A stretch of 64,000 nucleotides of DNA from Mycoplasma sp. E35C (GCF_019873825.1 NZ_CP068418.1:62001-126000), one strand, 5' to 3'. Counted from the stretch's first letter, positions 14,307 to 25,215 are shown. Translations and numbers: made by a program. Notes: generated by a model not told the origin, from the letters alone.

Positions 14307-14858
14307 ATTATTATTAACAACGCTATTGATATCAATCAAACTTTAGATCAATATTATTGATATGCATTCAAAGTAGCTAGTAAGATTTTTTATAACTACT
14401 ACTCATCTTTACCTTATGAATCATCCGACTTGCACCAGATATCTGCACTAGCAATCATGGATGGCACTAAGCGTTTTGATCCAAACAAGAACAATAATTT
14501 TGACGCATATTTGCGTAGATATATCTCTTTGTATATTATTGGGATTTTTAAAAAAGAAACTACCAATAAAAGAAAGATATTAAATTTTAACTGTCAAAAA
14601 GAAAATGTAACTGATGTTTGTTGAAAATCACCTGAGCATTTTATTAAGCTACAAGAAGTGCGAGATGAGATTAGAAAAATCCTAAAGAAATACCGCCCAA
14701 AAGATCGCAGGATTATTCTTAATTTTTTAGATGGTAGCAAGATCCATGAGATTGTTAAAGAACTAAATTTACAAAAACATAAGGTTAGTTATGTGATTCA
14801 TAAATTTAAAAATGAAATCATTAATAATGATTTAATAAAGATGAATCTCAATTATTAA
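14307..14858 (+). CDS. Small sigma-70-like alternative sigma factor, MG428 (sigma-20) homologue
   Basis: About 183 residues. The N-terminal part (FDPNKNNNFDAYLRRYISLYIIGIFKK) matches sigma region 2. The C-terminal part (YRPKDRRIILNFLDGSKIHEIVKEL, then LQKHKVSYVIHKFK) looks like the region 4 helix-turn-helix. It lies directly after ptsI, as MG428 does after MG429 in M. genitalium, where the protein was reported as the sigma factor switching on recombination genes. TGA at 14358 and 14622 is Trp. The start is unusual: an AAAGG/CAGGT ribosome site (14296-14305) is followed by three ATT codons (14307, 14310, 14313) and no ATG, GTG or TTG. The only ordinary upstream start is TTG at 14268, with no ribosome site; TTG at 14430 would cut into region 2. 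The role here is inferred from family and position. Confidence 0.78.
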
Positions 14859-15213
14859 TTCAAAGCATTAGAATATAAATTGATCTATTATTGACGATTG
14901 ATGTCCAGGCTTAATTGCTTGATTGGTAATAAAATTATTAGTTAGTAAATAAACAATATTTAATTATTTAGCCGAGTTTTAAATTTACTAAAAACAGTAT
15001 TTGAAGCAAAACTATATGATTGATACTGCTTATGAGCCACTAATAAATAATAAAAACCTTCATAAGATTAATCTTGTTTATTAGTTGTTTGTGCTAGATT
15101 ATCTTAATTGATGATAGATTTCCGGGAACTTATAATCACTTAAGATTATTTGATTAACAAATATAGCAGTTGGTCCTAAAAAAACTAACTGCTATTTTTT
15201 GTTTAAAGCTAAT
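14859..15213. other. Long non-coding stretch between the sigma-like gene and rpsO
   Basis: No frame is open in either reading of TGA, and none of the marks of RNase P RNA, tmRNA or SRP RNA is seen. It contains a stem CTTATGA/TCATAAG near 15024-15068, the palindrome AAGATTAATCTT near 15064, and a strong terminator at 15165-15199. In M. genitalium this position holds an OsmC-like gene, rpmB and deaD, so it may be a deletion scar or carry a small RNA ended by the terminator. Confidence 0.5.
15165..15199 (+). terminator. Intrinsic terminator before rpsO
   Basis: AGCAGTTGGT (15165-15174) pairs with ACTAACTGCT (15184-15193) with one G-U pair, followed by ATTTTTTG. It ends the sigma-gene transcript or a small RNA from the preceding gap. 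Confidence 0.85.
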
Positions 15214-15229
15214 TTGTGATATAATTTTA
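15214..15229 (+). promoter_or_regulatory. Extended -10 promoter of rpsO
   Basis: TTGTGATATAATTTTA, with TATAAT at 15220-15225. The same 16 bases occur before the tRNA cluster (61790-61805), pointing to a strong shared promoter type. No good -35 is seen. Confidence 0.75.
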
Positions 15230-15270
15230 GTGTTGTTTTCAATATCATACTAATTTTTTCGGAGAAATAA

Positions 15271-15543
15271 ATGGCATTATCAAGCGCTAAAAAGACTGAA
15301 ATCATCAAAAAGTTCCAAAAAAATGAAAAAGATGTTGGCAGTGTTTTTGTTCAAGTTGCTGTTTTAACTGAAGAAATTAAGTTATTAACAGATCACTTGT
15401 TAAAAAACAAGAAAGACTACATCTCAAAACGCGGTCTTTATACAAAAGTTTCGAAGCGTAAGAATTTATTAAACTATTTAAAAGAAAACGATTTGAATGC
15501 TTACAGAAACTTGATTTCAGAACTAGAATTAAGACATTCTTAA
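15271..15543 (+). CDS. rpsO: 30S ribosomal protein S15
   Basis: 90 residues, the usual length. It binds the central domain of 16S rRNA early in 30S assembly. Family features include TEEIKLLTDHL, HLLKNKKDYISKRGLYTKVSKRKNLLNYL and the closing ENDLNAYRNLISELELR. A clear ribosome site (GGAGAAATAA) precedes the ATG, unlike most genes here. It is a single-gene unit between its own promoter and a terminator at 15564-15590. Confidence 0.97.
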   Translation: MALSSAKKTEIIKKFQKNEKDVGSVFVQVAVLTEEIKLLTDHLLKNKKDYISKRGLYTKVSKRKNLLNYLKENDLNAYRNLISELELRHS

Positions 15544-15563
15544 TCTAACTAAAAGTAAATGAA

Positions 15564-15590
15564 GCACACAAATATGTGTGCCTTTTTTAT
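15564..15590 (+). terminator. Terminator of rpsO
   Basis: GCACACA (15564-15570) pairs with TGTGTGC (15575-15581), 4-base loop, then a C and a six-T run. Confidence 0.9.
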
Positions 15591-15617
15591 TTTTACTGAT
15601 ATATTTTTATAAAAGAT

Positions 15618-17345
15618 ATGGCTAAAATTAATTTTTTCACACTAGGTGGACAAGACGAACAAGGAAAGAATTGTTCAGTGCTTGAAGTTAATGATGATAT
15701 CTATTTATTTAATACAGGTAGTTTAGTTCCAATTAACAGTTTGTTAGGAGTAGAACAATTAATACCTGATTATTCATATATAGCTAATCATAAAAAGAAA
15801 GTTAAGGGTTTATTTATTGGATACCCTTCACAATCAAACTTAGGTTCATTGCTTTATTTATTAAGATCAATCAAACCACAAGTTTTAACTGTATATACTT
15901 CAATTGTTGGTAAAACGATTATTGAAAGTATTATGGACAAAAACCGTGATTTTGAACCTTATAAAAAAGCAATCAATATCGTTGTTTTAAATCCATTAAA
16001 AGAATTTAAACTAAGCGAATCAGTTAGTGTGATTCCGTTTAGAGTATTTTCATCAATTCCTCACAGTTATGGATTTTGTATCAATACCCAAGACGGTTTA
16101 ATCGTTTATATTGATGACTTTATTCTTGTTAATGATAAGAATAAAACCTTTAGTTCTGATTTAATGGACTTAAAGATGATGATTAATAATAAGAAGGTGT
16201 TATTATTAATCGTTGGTGCTGGTCAGGTTGGTAAAAATATTAGCAACACTAGTCCAAACCACCGTTCAAAACAAGCAATTGAGAAATTTATTAATGACAA
16301 CAAAGGTCGAACGATCATTGCTTGTTATGATGATAATGTTTATGCGATTTTCACAGCAGCAACAATTGCTAGAAAACGCCAAAAACCTTTCATTGTTTAT
16401 AGCCAAGCATCAATTAACTTGTTCAACACGATTATTAAAAAGAATATGTTTAGCACTCGTGATTTGCAAACATTACCAATCAGTGAAATGAACAATGAAA
16501 AAAACGCAATCATTGTGATGAGTGGCACGCCCCACAGTTTATATAACCAATTAGCCAAGGTTGCCACAGGTGAAGACAAACGCTTAAAACTTGAAAAAGA
16601 AGATCGTTTTATCTTATTAACACCCAAGATTGCAGGATTTGAAAGTTATGAAGCACGCATTCTAGATGAAATTGCTAGATGTGATGTGATTTACAAACGC
16701 TTAAGTTCAGAAGTATTACCAATCAAAGCTTCAAACGAAGATCACAAGTTCTTAATTAACTTATTAAGACCACAATATGCAGTTCCAATCCAAGGATTGT
16801 ATAAAGAATTTGTTAAATATCTAGAAGTAGTTAACCAAACTGGTAATTTCAAAGAATACCAAAAACCAATCTTGTTATATAACGGTGAAATCTTAAACTT
16901 TAACAACGGTCGATTAACTAACAAATACGAAGAATTGCATTTAAATTCAAAATGTATTGATACTGCTGGTGTTCAAGATGTTAAGTCTTCAATTCTATCT
17001 GAACGTTTCCAAATGGGAACGAATGGGGTAGTGACTTTATCGCTATATTTTTCAAACAAAAAGATGGAATTCTTAGATCCAATTGATATTGAAACTTACG
17101 GCGTTAGTGATGAAGTTGATAAACTAAATGAAGCGATTAACAAAGCCAAAGAACAAATCAAAACAGTTAAAACAACATTTATAACTGATATTAAAGAAAA
17201 GATTCAAAAGAACATGAAGCGTAGAATTACGCTTAATGATTACAATGATTTCAAGAAGACAATTCGTAAAGTTATTGTAAAAATCTTTGAAAAAACTCTA
17301 TTTAAAAGTTCAGCTGTCATTACAAGTATTGTTGAATTAGAATAA
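15618..17345 (+). CDS. RNase J-family paralogue lacking the metallo-beta-lactamase metal motif (MG423-like)
   Basis: 575 residues with the RNase J layout: beta-lactamase fold, beta-CASP segment (SGTPHSLYNQLAKVATGED near residue 300), and a C-terminal helical domain. It begins NFFTLGGQDEQGKN, as RNase J does. Where active enzymes have the HxHxDH metal motif (THGHEDHIGA), this protein has FIGYPSQSNLGSL (about residues 66-78), so every metal ligand of that motif is lost. It is probably not a nuclease itself and may act as a structural partner of a true RNase J, like MG423 at the same place in M. genitalium. It opens the operon that runs to uvrA. Confidence 0.85.
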   Translation: MAKINFFTLGGQDEQGKNCSVLEVNDDIYLFNTGSLVPINSLLGVEQLIPDYSYIANHKKKVKGLFIGYPSQSNLGSLLYLLRSIKPQVLTVYTSIVGKTIIESIMDKNRDFEPYKKAINIVVLNPLKEFKLSESVSVIPFRVFSSIPHSYGFCINTQDGLIVYIDDFILVNDKNKTFSSDLMDLKMMINNKKVLLLIVGAGQVGKNISNTSPNHRSKQAIEKFINDNKGRTIIACYDDNVYAIFTAATIARKRQKPFIVYSQASINLFNTIIKKNMFSTRDLQTLPISEMNNEKNAIIVMSGTPHSLYNQLAKVATGEDKRLKLEKEDRFILLTPKIAGFESYEARILDEIARCDVIYKRLSSEVLPIKASNEDHKFLINLLRPQYAVPIQGLYKEFVKYLEVVNQTGNFKEYQKPILLYNGEILNFNNGRLTNKYEELHLNSKCIDTAGVQDVKSSILSERFQMGTNGVVTLSLYFSNKKMEFLDPIDIETYGVSDEVDKLNEAINKAKEQIKTVKTTFITDIKEKIQKNMKRRITLNDYNDFKKTIRKVIVKIFEKTLFKSSAVITSIVELE

Positions 17346-17370
17346 TATTAATACTAAGATTAGATAAAAT

Positions 17371-19305
17371 ATGGAAAACATCAAAGAAAGAGTTACCAAC
17401 TTTAAAATTCCATTAACAAAAAAGAATCATGTCATTAGGGTGATGGTTTCAGCATTTTTAATGGTGTTATTGTTTCTGTCGTTCTTTAGAGCTCCATATT
17501 TTGGTGAAGTTATTGATGGAGTAATTTTTGATTTATTATTCTTTGGAACAGCAAAATATATTGCTTATTTTATCTTATTTACTGTTCTGATAATATTGAT
17601 GCTACCTAACCCGATAATCTTACGGTTTTATCGATCTAAATTAGTTTGGTGGTTCATCTTATTCGTTGATATTTTCATCTTATTATTATTTGGTGTTGCT
17701 CATTATTTCATTTATTGAAAAAGTGTTCCTGACATTAATTTAAATAGTTATGTCCAAACCTTTTTTGAGAATTGAAAAAAATATTCAGGCGTTAATGGTG
17801 AATGATTATGACAACTAAAAGGAACGTTAGTTTCTGGTGGGATGATTAATAGTTTATTCATTGCAATTAATGCCCAATTCCCAGCGTTGATTGCCGTTGA
17901 ATTAGCATTACTATTCTTAGCAGTCATCATCATCTTTGTTGGTGTTTATTTCAACATCAAAGGCTTCATTAAATTTAAGAACAAACTAATTAAAGTAATG
18001 GGTGGTGTGATCAATAAGGATTTCATTCCTTTATACGATCGTTTGTATCAAAAAGATAATCAAGATAAACCACAAGAAAAAACCTTCGTTGAACCAAAAC
18101 AAGTTGATGATGTTTATCATGAAACTGGTAATTTACAAACCAAAGAATTATCATTTTCACAAATCCATAAAACGGTTTATAAACAATTACGTCCACTAGA
18201 ATTAAAACAAGTTTCAATTAATGAACAAAAAAACAACGAATCATTCTTAGAAAACATTGCCACTAAATTAGAAAAACTATTTAGAAAAGCCAAAATCAGA
18301 GCAAAACTAATTGAGAAAAAATGTGGACCAACTGAAGTTAAATTAATCTTTGAATTTGCTGATCGCAACCAAATTAAAGAGATTAAAAACTTAAAACAAC
18401 AATTCATTGATATCTTTGAAACCAGTGTTGTTAATGTTTCACAAAAAGGTGATATTGTTGAATTATCAACCAGCGTATTTAACCAAAGTAAGATTGCTCT
18501 AACTGATGTGATGCCAAGGGATGATGGAATTTATCGTAACGAATTAAATTGTGCCATTGGTATTGATGAAAACTTCCACCCAATTAATTACGATCTGAAA
18601 AAAGAAAAATGCTTATTATTTGTTGGTGGTCTAGGATCGGGTAAAATGATGTGTGCAATCTCAGCGCTGACATCATTAGTAATCAATCGTTCTCCGAACG
18701 ATTTACAACTATGTATTATTGATTCACCAAATTCTAAGTTATCAAAATTAAAAGATTTACCACACTTAGTAAATGAACCAATCAATAGTGTTGAAGGTGG
18801 CAATAACTTATTTGAAACAATCATCAACGAAGTTAAATATCGAACCAGAATACTAAGAGATCATAATGTTGATTCGATTGATCAATTCAATAAGAACAAC
18901 ATGGATAACCGTATCAAAGATATGGTCATTTACATCAATGATTTAAATGATTATTTAGATTATGATTTCTCATACATGTTTAAGTTTATTTCTCACATTC
19001 ACAAGGTTGCCAATAAGCTTAATATTTACTTAATTTTAGTAACCAACAAGATTGCTAACAACATGATTGATGATGAATTAATTAAGTGTTATGGTAAGAT
19101 TATTAATCTAAAAGTTGACACTGAAGAAGAGTCAAAAATGTTGATTAATAAAAATAGTTTGTATAAACTATATAAAAACGGAGACTTATACATTATTGAT
19201 CCGCTATCTAGAGAAATCATTACTCGTGGGTTGTCATGTTTTATTGATAACCAACTATTAGATAGCGTGATTACACATTACACAATTAACTATGAAAAAC
19301 ATTAG
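17371..19305 (+). CDS. FtsK/SpoIIIE-like membrane ATPase with altered Walker motifs (MG422-like)
   Basis: 644 residues. Four membrane helices occupy the first 185 residues, then a coiled/linker part, then a domain aligning with the FtsK motor: VGGLGSGKMM in place of AGATGSGKS (residues about 417-426), SPNDLQLCIIDSPNSKLS, the typical PHLVNEP, VKYRTRILRDHNV, and MVIYINDLNDYL in place of the Walker B IDELADL. The Walker A Ser/Thr is Met and the Walker B acidic pair is Asn-Asp, so ATP hydrolysis is doubtful. No gamma DNA-binding domain is seen. It may be a degenerate chromosome translocase or a structural division protein. Five internal TGA codons are Trp. It overlaps the thioredoxin-like gene by 14 bases. 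Confidence 0.75.
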
Positions 19306-19621
19306 CTTAAAAGAATTAGAAACATTAATCGAAACAAATAAAAAACCACTTTTTGTTAAATTTACATGAGAACAATGTGGTGTTTGTAAAATGAACGAAC
19401 CGATCATTGAAAAAGTGGCAAAAGAAAGACAAGAACAATATGATTGCTACCACATTGATGTTGATAAAGAACAAATGTGAGCAGAAGATGATCCCAACCA
19501 CAAATGAGCAATCAAGGTTGTGCCAGTTTATATGGTGTTCAAAGATGGTAAAAAAGTGTTTGAACATGTAAACTTCATTTCAGAAGACAAATTAAACGCA
19601 GAATTAGACAAACACATTTAG
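19292..19621 (+). CDS. Thioredoxin-like protein with a CGVC active site
   Basis: 109 residues, the size of thioredoxin; TGA at 19367, 19478 and 19505 is Trp. The redox motif reads FTWEQCGVCKMNEP (Cys 29 and 32). The usual WCGPC is changed: Trp sits three residues before the first Cys, and Val replaces Pro. The cis-proline segment is KVVPVYMVFKDGKK. The protein is cytoplasmic, without signal peptide or membrane segment. The ATG overlaps the end of the FtsK-like gene by 14 bases, and the next gene starts 9 bases after the stop, so it is translationally tied to both. It may reduce disulfides in a specific partner encoded nearby (inference). Confidence 0.85.
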
Positions 19622-19629
19622 GTAATTAA

Positions 19630-22245
19630 ATGGATTTAATTAATGGATTTTTCAATTTAGAACGTGAACCGGTTTTCTTTGAAATCCATTATCTTTTTTA
19701 TTACACATGAACTAAGGATGGGCTAAAACGTCTACAAGAAACTAACAAGATTAGGTTCAGAAAGTATGACAAGATCCAAATTAAACCAGCTCATGCTAAT
19801 TCGTGATACCAGTTATTTAGCATCTTAAATAAAACCAACAAAGCTGTTGTTGGTGAAGTTTATTTAGATAAACTTAAATATTTATCAAATAGTTCGGTTT
19901 TTTCCAAAAAACGAGCAAAACTTTTAGTCGTTAATATTAAGCAAAAAGACTATCAAGAAATCTTGACTAGTAACAAAAATATTATCAGCACTTTGTTTTC
20001 GAATTTCTACAAAGGATTATTGATTAAAGAAAACAAAGAAAAGTTTTTAAACGTTTGGAAAAACCGTTTTATTTTTCATAAAAAAGTAATTGCTGATCGT
20101 TTGGCTAATCAGTTTGATCAATACGCACATAAACTAACTGAATTACAAAAAACAATTAAGCTATACAATGATCAGTTTTATAATGCTAAGGACATCAATC
20201 TTAGTCACTTTAATTTATTAAAAAGAAACTACAAAGAACTGATCGATCATCTAAGTGCTTATGATGTTGATTTTAAAACAATCAATGAAAATAATTTTGA
20301 CATCATTGCTGCCAAAAATCCATCAGAAAAAATCTCGCAAATTTACTACTTAGAAGATCAAATCAGCAATCTAAAAAAACGTATTGAAAACCTTAAAAAT
20401 AACAAAAAATACGGACCTTATTGAGTTCAACAACATGATGAAATTAAGCGTGTTGAAACCCAGATCAAACAACTAATCAAAAATAAAAAAGTCCAAGAAA
20501 AAGATATTAAAAAAATTCTTAAGAATTACATTAAGGGTTTAAAAAAACAACGAACATTTAACCAATCAAGAATGTTTATTGAATCTGATTATTCAGATAA
20601 AATTTATTATTTAACTGAATGATTTAAAGCAAACGAACTAATCAAGATTGTTAAGAAAATTAAATGAATAAAACACTTAAATATTACAGGTGTTAATAAC
20701 TTCATTGAAAATACGAAAAAGATCATTAATCAAACTGCTGATAACATCGATGATTTTGATCAATTAATCAAACAAACCCAAGCAAAACAGTTAGCAAATT
20801 TATACTCAGACTTAAGATATAAATTTAAGAAATTAGCAAAAATTTCTTTACACAAAAGCAATCAAAATCTGAATGAATTAATTGTTAATTTAGTCGAAGA
20901 AAACAAACTAAATTACGGTAGACACCTAAATGATATTTTTCAAAAAAATATCTATTTATCACGTCTAAAAGATCAATTAAAAGAAAGTATTAAGATTTAT
21001 AGAAATCAAACCAAAAAACCTGATCTTTATACTTTATTTAATAAAGAATATAATCCAGATTATTATTCAAACGCTTTAAGAAGACGGTTTAAAAAAACCG
21101 TCTTAAATAAGATTTATAAGTTGTCAATTTATAGTTATCAAAAACTGTATCATTACTACTTAAATTTATCAAACACCTCAAGAAATGATATTCAAGCAAC
21201 AATCTTTTATATCAATGCTTTTGGTTTCAAATTAACCTTAGACTTCTTGAATTCATATAAGATGAATCCTTCAATTAGTTTTTATAGCAATTTAATTAAT
21301 ATCCGATGAGCTACGCGTTTAATTTGAAACCAAATTAAGTATTTTATTGATGAGATTGAATTACAAACTGATAGCTTAACTGATTTTCCTAAAATTAACT
21401 TTGATATTAAGAATTATGCGAAAACATTAAAAGAAGAATTCAAAGCCAAATACAAGGATTATTTAGCTAAAAATCATAAGATTCATTCTAAGATTGCTCA
21501 TCGTTATGAAAACTATATTGTTCAACATGTTTTAGATCTAAAAACTCAAATTAAATCTAATACCCACATTAAAGTAAATTATGAAACTTACAAACAAGAT
21601 GTTGAACATAAAATTAATGCCACTAAAGAACTAATTAAAGTTGATAAATTACGACAAGAACAATACAAACAAGAATATTTATCTAAGAACTTAATTGATC
21701 AAAATAAATCGTATTTTGATCGTTTTAACAAACTTAAAAATACGATTAAAACTTTATATAAAAATCTCGAATTGGTTAATAGAGTTTTATATAAGAAAAA
21801 ACTATTAAAAACTAAAAATGCAATAGATATTAAACAGATCAATTTAATCTTGAATTATTATCTAGCCATCATTAATCGCTGACAATATTTATACAGTTTA
21901 TTTAGTGATTGAAGTTTGTTTAAATATCGTTCTAAAAAACTTAATAAGATCTTAACTGAACTGTATTTATACCGTTCATATAAAGATGTTGGTATTAGTG
22001 AAGACATCAATTATAGTTATCTAAACTTCTTATCAAATTCTGACGCAATAACAGTTTATTTATTGTCAAAATTTGTAAAATTACCACGACTATTATTTAT
22101 TGAAGATTTCAAACTTAATACCAAGCATGAATACAACGTATTCAAAGGATTATTGTTGAAATACCAAAACCAATCAGAAGCTGCTATTGTTTTAAATGAT
22201 TCTGATATTCAATTAATGAATGATCTAGGGACAAAAGAGTTGTAA
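19630..22245 (+). CDS. Unknown 871-residue helical protein, possibly a degenerate ABC-type ATPase
   Basis: Open from 19630 to 22245 with TGA as Trp. It is very Lys/Asn/Ile-rich and mostly predicted helical, with coiled-coil-like stretches ([20 protein letters not shown]). I do not recognise a family. Two segments recall the ends of an ABC ATPase. Near the N-terminus, [22 protein letters not shown] has the spacing of a P-loop helix followed by SGEV, but without the GKS. Near the C-terminus, [18 protein letters not shown] and [17 protein letters not shown] resemble Walker B and the D/H-loop region. If real, this is an SMC-like or ABC relic without a working nucleotide site. The stop overlaps the uvrA start (TAATG), so it is co-translated with a DNA-repair protein. 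Confidence 0.75.
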
Positions 22246-25103
22246 TGAAAAATCAAAAAAAAGATACTTCGAATTTTATTAGTATTGTTGGTGCGCGCCA
22301 AAATAATTTAAAAAACATCAGCTTAGATATTCCCAAAAATAAATTGGTAGTTATCACAGGTTTATCAGGAAGTGGTAAATCTTCTTTAGCTTTTGAAACC
22401 ATCTATGCTGAAGGACAAAGAAGATATCTAGAATCATTATCACCTTATGCACGTCAATTTTTGGGTAATAATGAAAAACCAGATGTTGATTCAATTGAAG
22501 GGTTATCACCTTCAATTTCGATTGATCAAAAATCAACATCACATAACCCCAGATCAACCGTTGGCACGGTTACTGAAATTTATGATTTTTTACGGCTATT
22601 ATGAGCAAGAGTGGGTGATGCTTATTGTGCTAATGGTCATGGGAAAATTAAAACAACAACAATCAAACAAATCATTGATCAAGTTTTAGAATTACCTGAT
22701 GATAGTCGGTTGCAAATTTTAGCTCCTGTTATTAAGTTACAAAAAGGAACATTTAAAAACGAATTCGAGAAATATCGTAAACAAGGATTTGTTCGGGTTT
22801 TAGTTGATGGCACAACTTATAGTTTGGATGATAATATCGAGTTAGAAAAAAACCAAAGACACGATATTAGCATCATTGTTGATCGTATTGTTTTACATAA
22901 AGATAACCAAACTAAATTAAGAATTACTGATGCCATTGAAACAGTTTTAAGTATTACCAATGGTTTAGTTCATATTATTACTGATCAAGAAAAATACGAA
23001 TTTTCTTTAAACCACTCATGTGATCAATGTGGGTTTAGTATTCCTGAATTAGAACCACGATTATTTTCATTCAACAGTCCGATTGGTGCGTGTGATTATT
23101 GTAAGGGTTTAGGTTTTACCTTTGAACCTGATGTTGATAAAATTATTCCTGATAAAAATTTAACAATCAACGAAGGTGCGATTGATTATTTTAAAAATAC
23201 CATCAACACTTCATCAAATGATTGACAACGTTTTTCATCAATCATTAAGCACTATAAAATTGATGTTAATACACCAATTAAAGATCTATCTAAAAAAGAA
23301 GTTAATTACTTATTAGAAGGTTCAGATGAACCAATTGAAATAATCATTGAATCCAAGAATAAAAACGGTGTTAGTTCACGTCTTGATTATGTTGAAGGAA
23401 TTGCCAAATTAATTCAACGTCGTCATTTAGAAACTAACAGTTCAATGGCTCGTGATTATTATTCAAAATACACTTCACAACAAAAATGTAAAACATGTGA
23501 TGGTAAGAAATTATCACCAGCTGCATTAAGCGTAAAAATTGGTGGATTAGACATTGTTGAATTTACTTCACTTAATATCAACAAAGAATTAGATTTCATT
23601 TTAAACCTAAAATTTAGTGAAGAAAAAACCAAGATTGCTAAATTCGTTTTAAAAGAAATCTTAGATCGTTTATACTTCTTAATCAATGTTGGATTAGAAT
23701 ATTTAACATTATCAAGAAATGCATCAACCCTATCAGGTGGAGAATCACAACGCATTCGATTGGCCACCCAAATTGGTTCGCGATTATCAGGCGTTTTATA
23801 TGTTTTAGATGAACCATCAATCGGGTTACACCAAAAAGATAATGATAAGTTAATCAGCACGCTTAAATCAATGAAAGATTTAGGTAACAGTTTAATCATC
23901 GTTGAACATGACGAAGACACCATGATGGCAGCTGATTATTTAATCGACATCGGACCAGGTGCTGGGATTTATGGTGGTAAAGTTGTTGCTGCTGGAACTG
24001 TTGATGAAGTGATGAAAAACAAGAACTCATTAACTGGTCAATATTTATCAAAACAACAAAAGATTGATGTTCCTAAAAAACTACATCCAGGTAATGGTCA
24101 AAAAATTATTCTTAAAGGTGCTAGTGCTAACAATTTAAAGAATATTAACGTTGAATTTCCCCTAAACAAATTTGTTGTTGTTACTGGTGTTTCAGGTAGT
24201 GGAAAATCAACATTAGTAAACCATACTTTAGTTAATGCGATTGAAAAAATTATCTTCAATAAATTCGTTGAAGTTGGTAAATATAAATCTTTAATTGGTA
24301 TCAATAATATCGATAAAATCGTTAAAGTTTCACAAGATCCAATTGGTAGAACGCCACGATCAAATCCAGCAACATATGTTAAAGTTTTTGATGATATTCG
24401 TGATGTGTTTGCTAACGTTATTGAAGCAAAAACTAGAGGGTATACTAAATCACGTTTTTCATTCAATGTACCTGGTGGTCGATGCGATGATTGTCAAGGT
24501 GATGGTGTTAAGTGTATTGAGATGCATTTTTTACCAAATGTATATGTTAAATGTTCTAGTTGTAATGGTAAAAAATTCAACGAAGCAACCCTTGAAATTA
24601 AATACAAAAATAAGTCAATTTATGATGTTTTAGAAATGTCATGTGAAGAAGCACTAGAATTCTTTAAATCAATTCCAGCAATCAACAGAAAACTTCAATT
24701 AATGTGTGATGTAGGGTTGGATTATTTAAAACTATCAACAAGCGCAACTGCACTTTCAGGTGGTGAAGCCCAAAGAATTAAGTTGGCAAAATATCTTCAA
24801 AGAAAAGCTACTGGTAAAACAATTTATGTTTTAGATGAACCAACAACAGGATTACATTCTCATGATATTAAGAAATTATTATCCGTATTAAATCGTTTAG
24901 TTGAAAATGGTGATTCTGTGATTGTTATTGAACATAATCTTGATTTGATAAAAGTTGCTGATCACATTATTGATCTTGGTCCTAATGGTGGTGATGAAGG
25001 TGGTTATGTGGTTTGTGCAGGCAGCCCACAAGAGTTAGTTGATAAATATACTGACAGTTCATATACGGCTAAATATTTAGCTAAAGTGATGAAGGACAAA
25101 TAG
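22245..25103 (+). CDS. uvrA: Excinuclease ABC subunit A
   Basis: 952 residues, full length. It recognises DNA damage and loads UvrB in nucleotide excision repair. The first ATPase site is [12 protein letters not shown] (about residue 38). Zinc-binding Cys pairs follow ([24 protein letters not shown]), then signature [12 protein letters not shown] and Walker [12 protein letters not shown]. The second half has [13 protein letters not shown] (about 647), [32 protein letters not shown] and [14 protein letters not shown] at 22602 and 23223 is Trp. Its ATG overlaps the stop of the unknown upstream gene, so it is the last gene of the operon that begins at 15618. Confidence 0.97.
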
Positions 25104-25124
25104 TTTAAAAACATGTTTTTAAAC
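25103..25124. repeat. 22-base perfect palindrome at the end of uvrA
   Basis: GTTTAAAAACATGTTTTTAAAC, beginning at the last base of the uvrA stop codon. It could form an A/T hairpin acting as a weak terminator, or be a DNA-binding site. No long T-run follows. Confidence 0.6.
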
Positions 25125-25215
25125 CTAGATTGTCAACAAAATTATCATTAAATAGCAAATTTCTTATATATAAACAATTTCATTTGCAATCCATAAATGT
25201 TTGTAATTGCTAAAA

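Noticed and set aside
14859-15200. RNase P RNA, tmRNA or SRP RNA in the gap before rpsO
   Set aside because: The conserved words of these RNAs (GAGGAAAGTCC, the tRNA-like T arm with CCA, GGAAGGAAGCAGC-like core) are absent.
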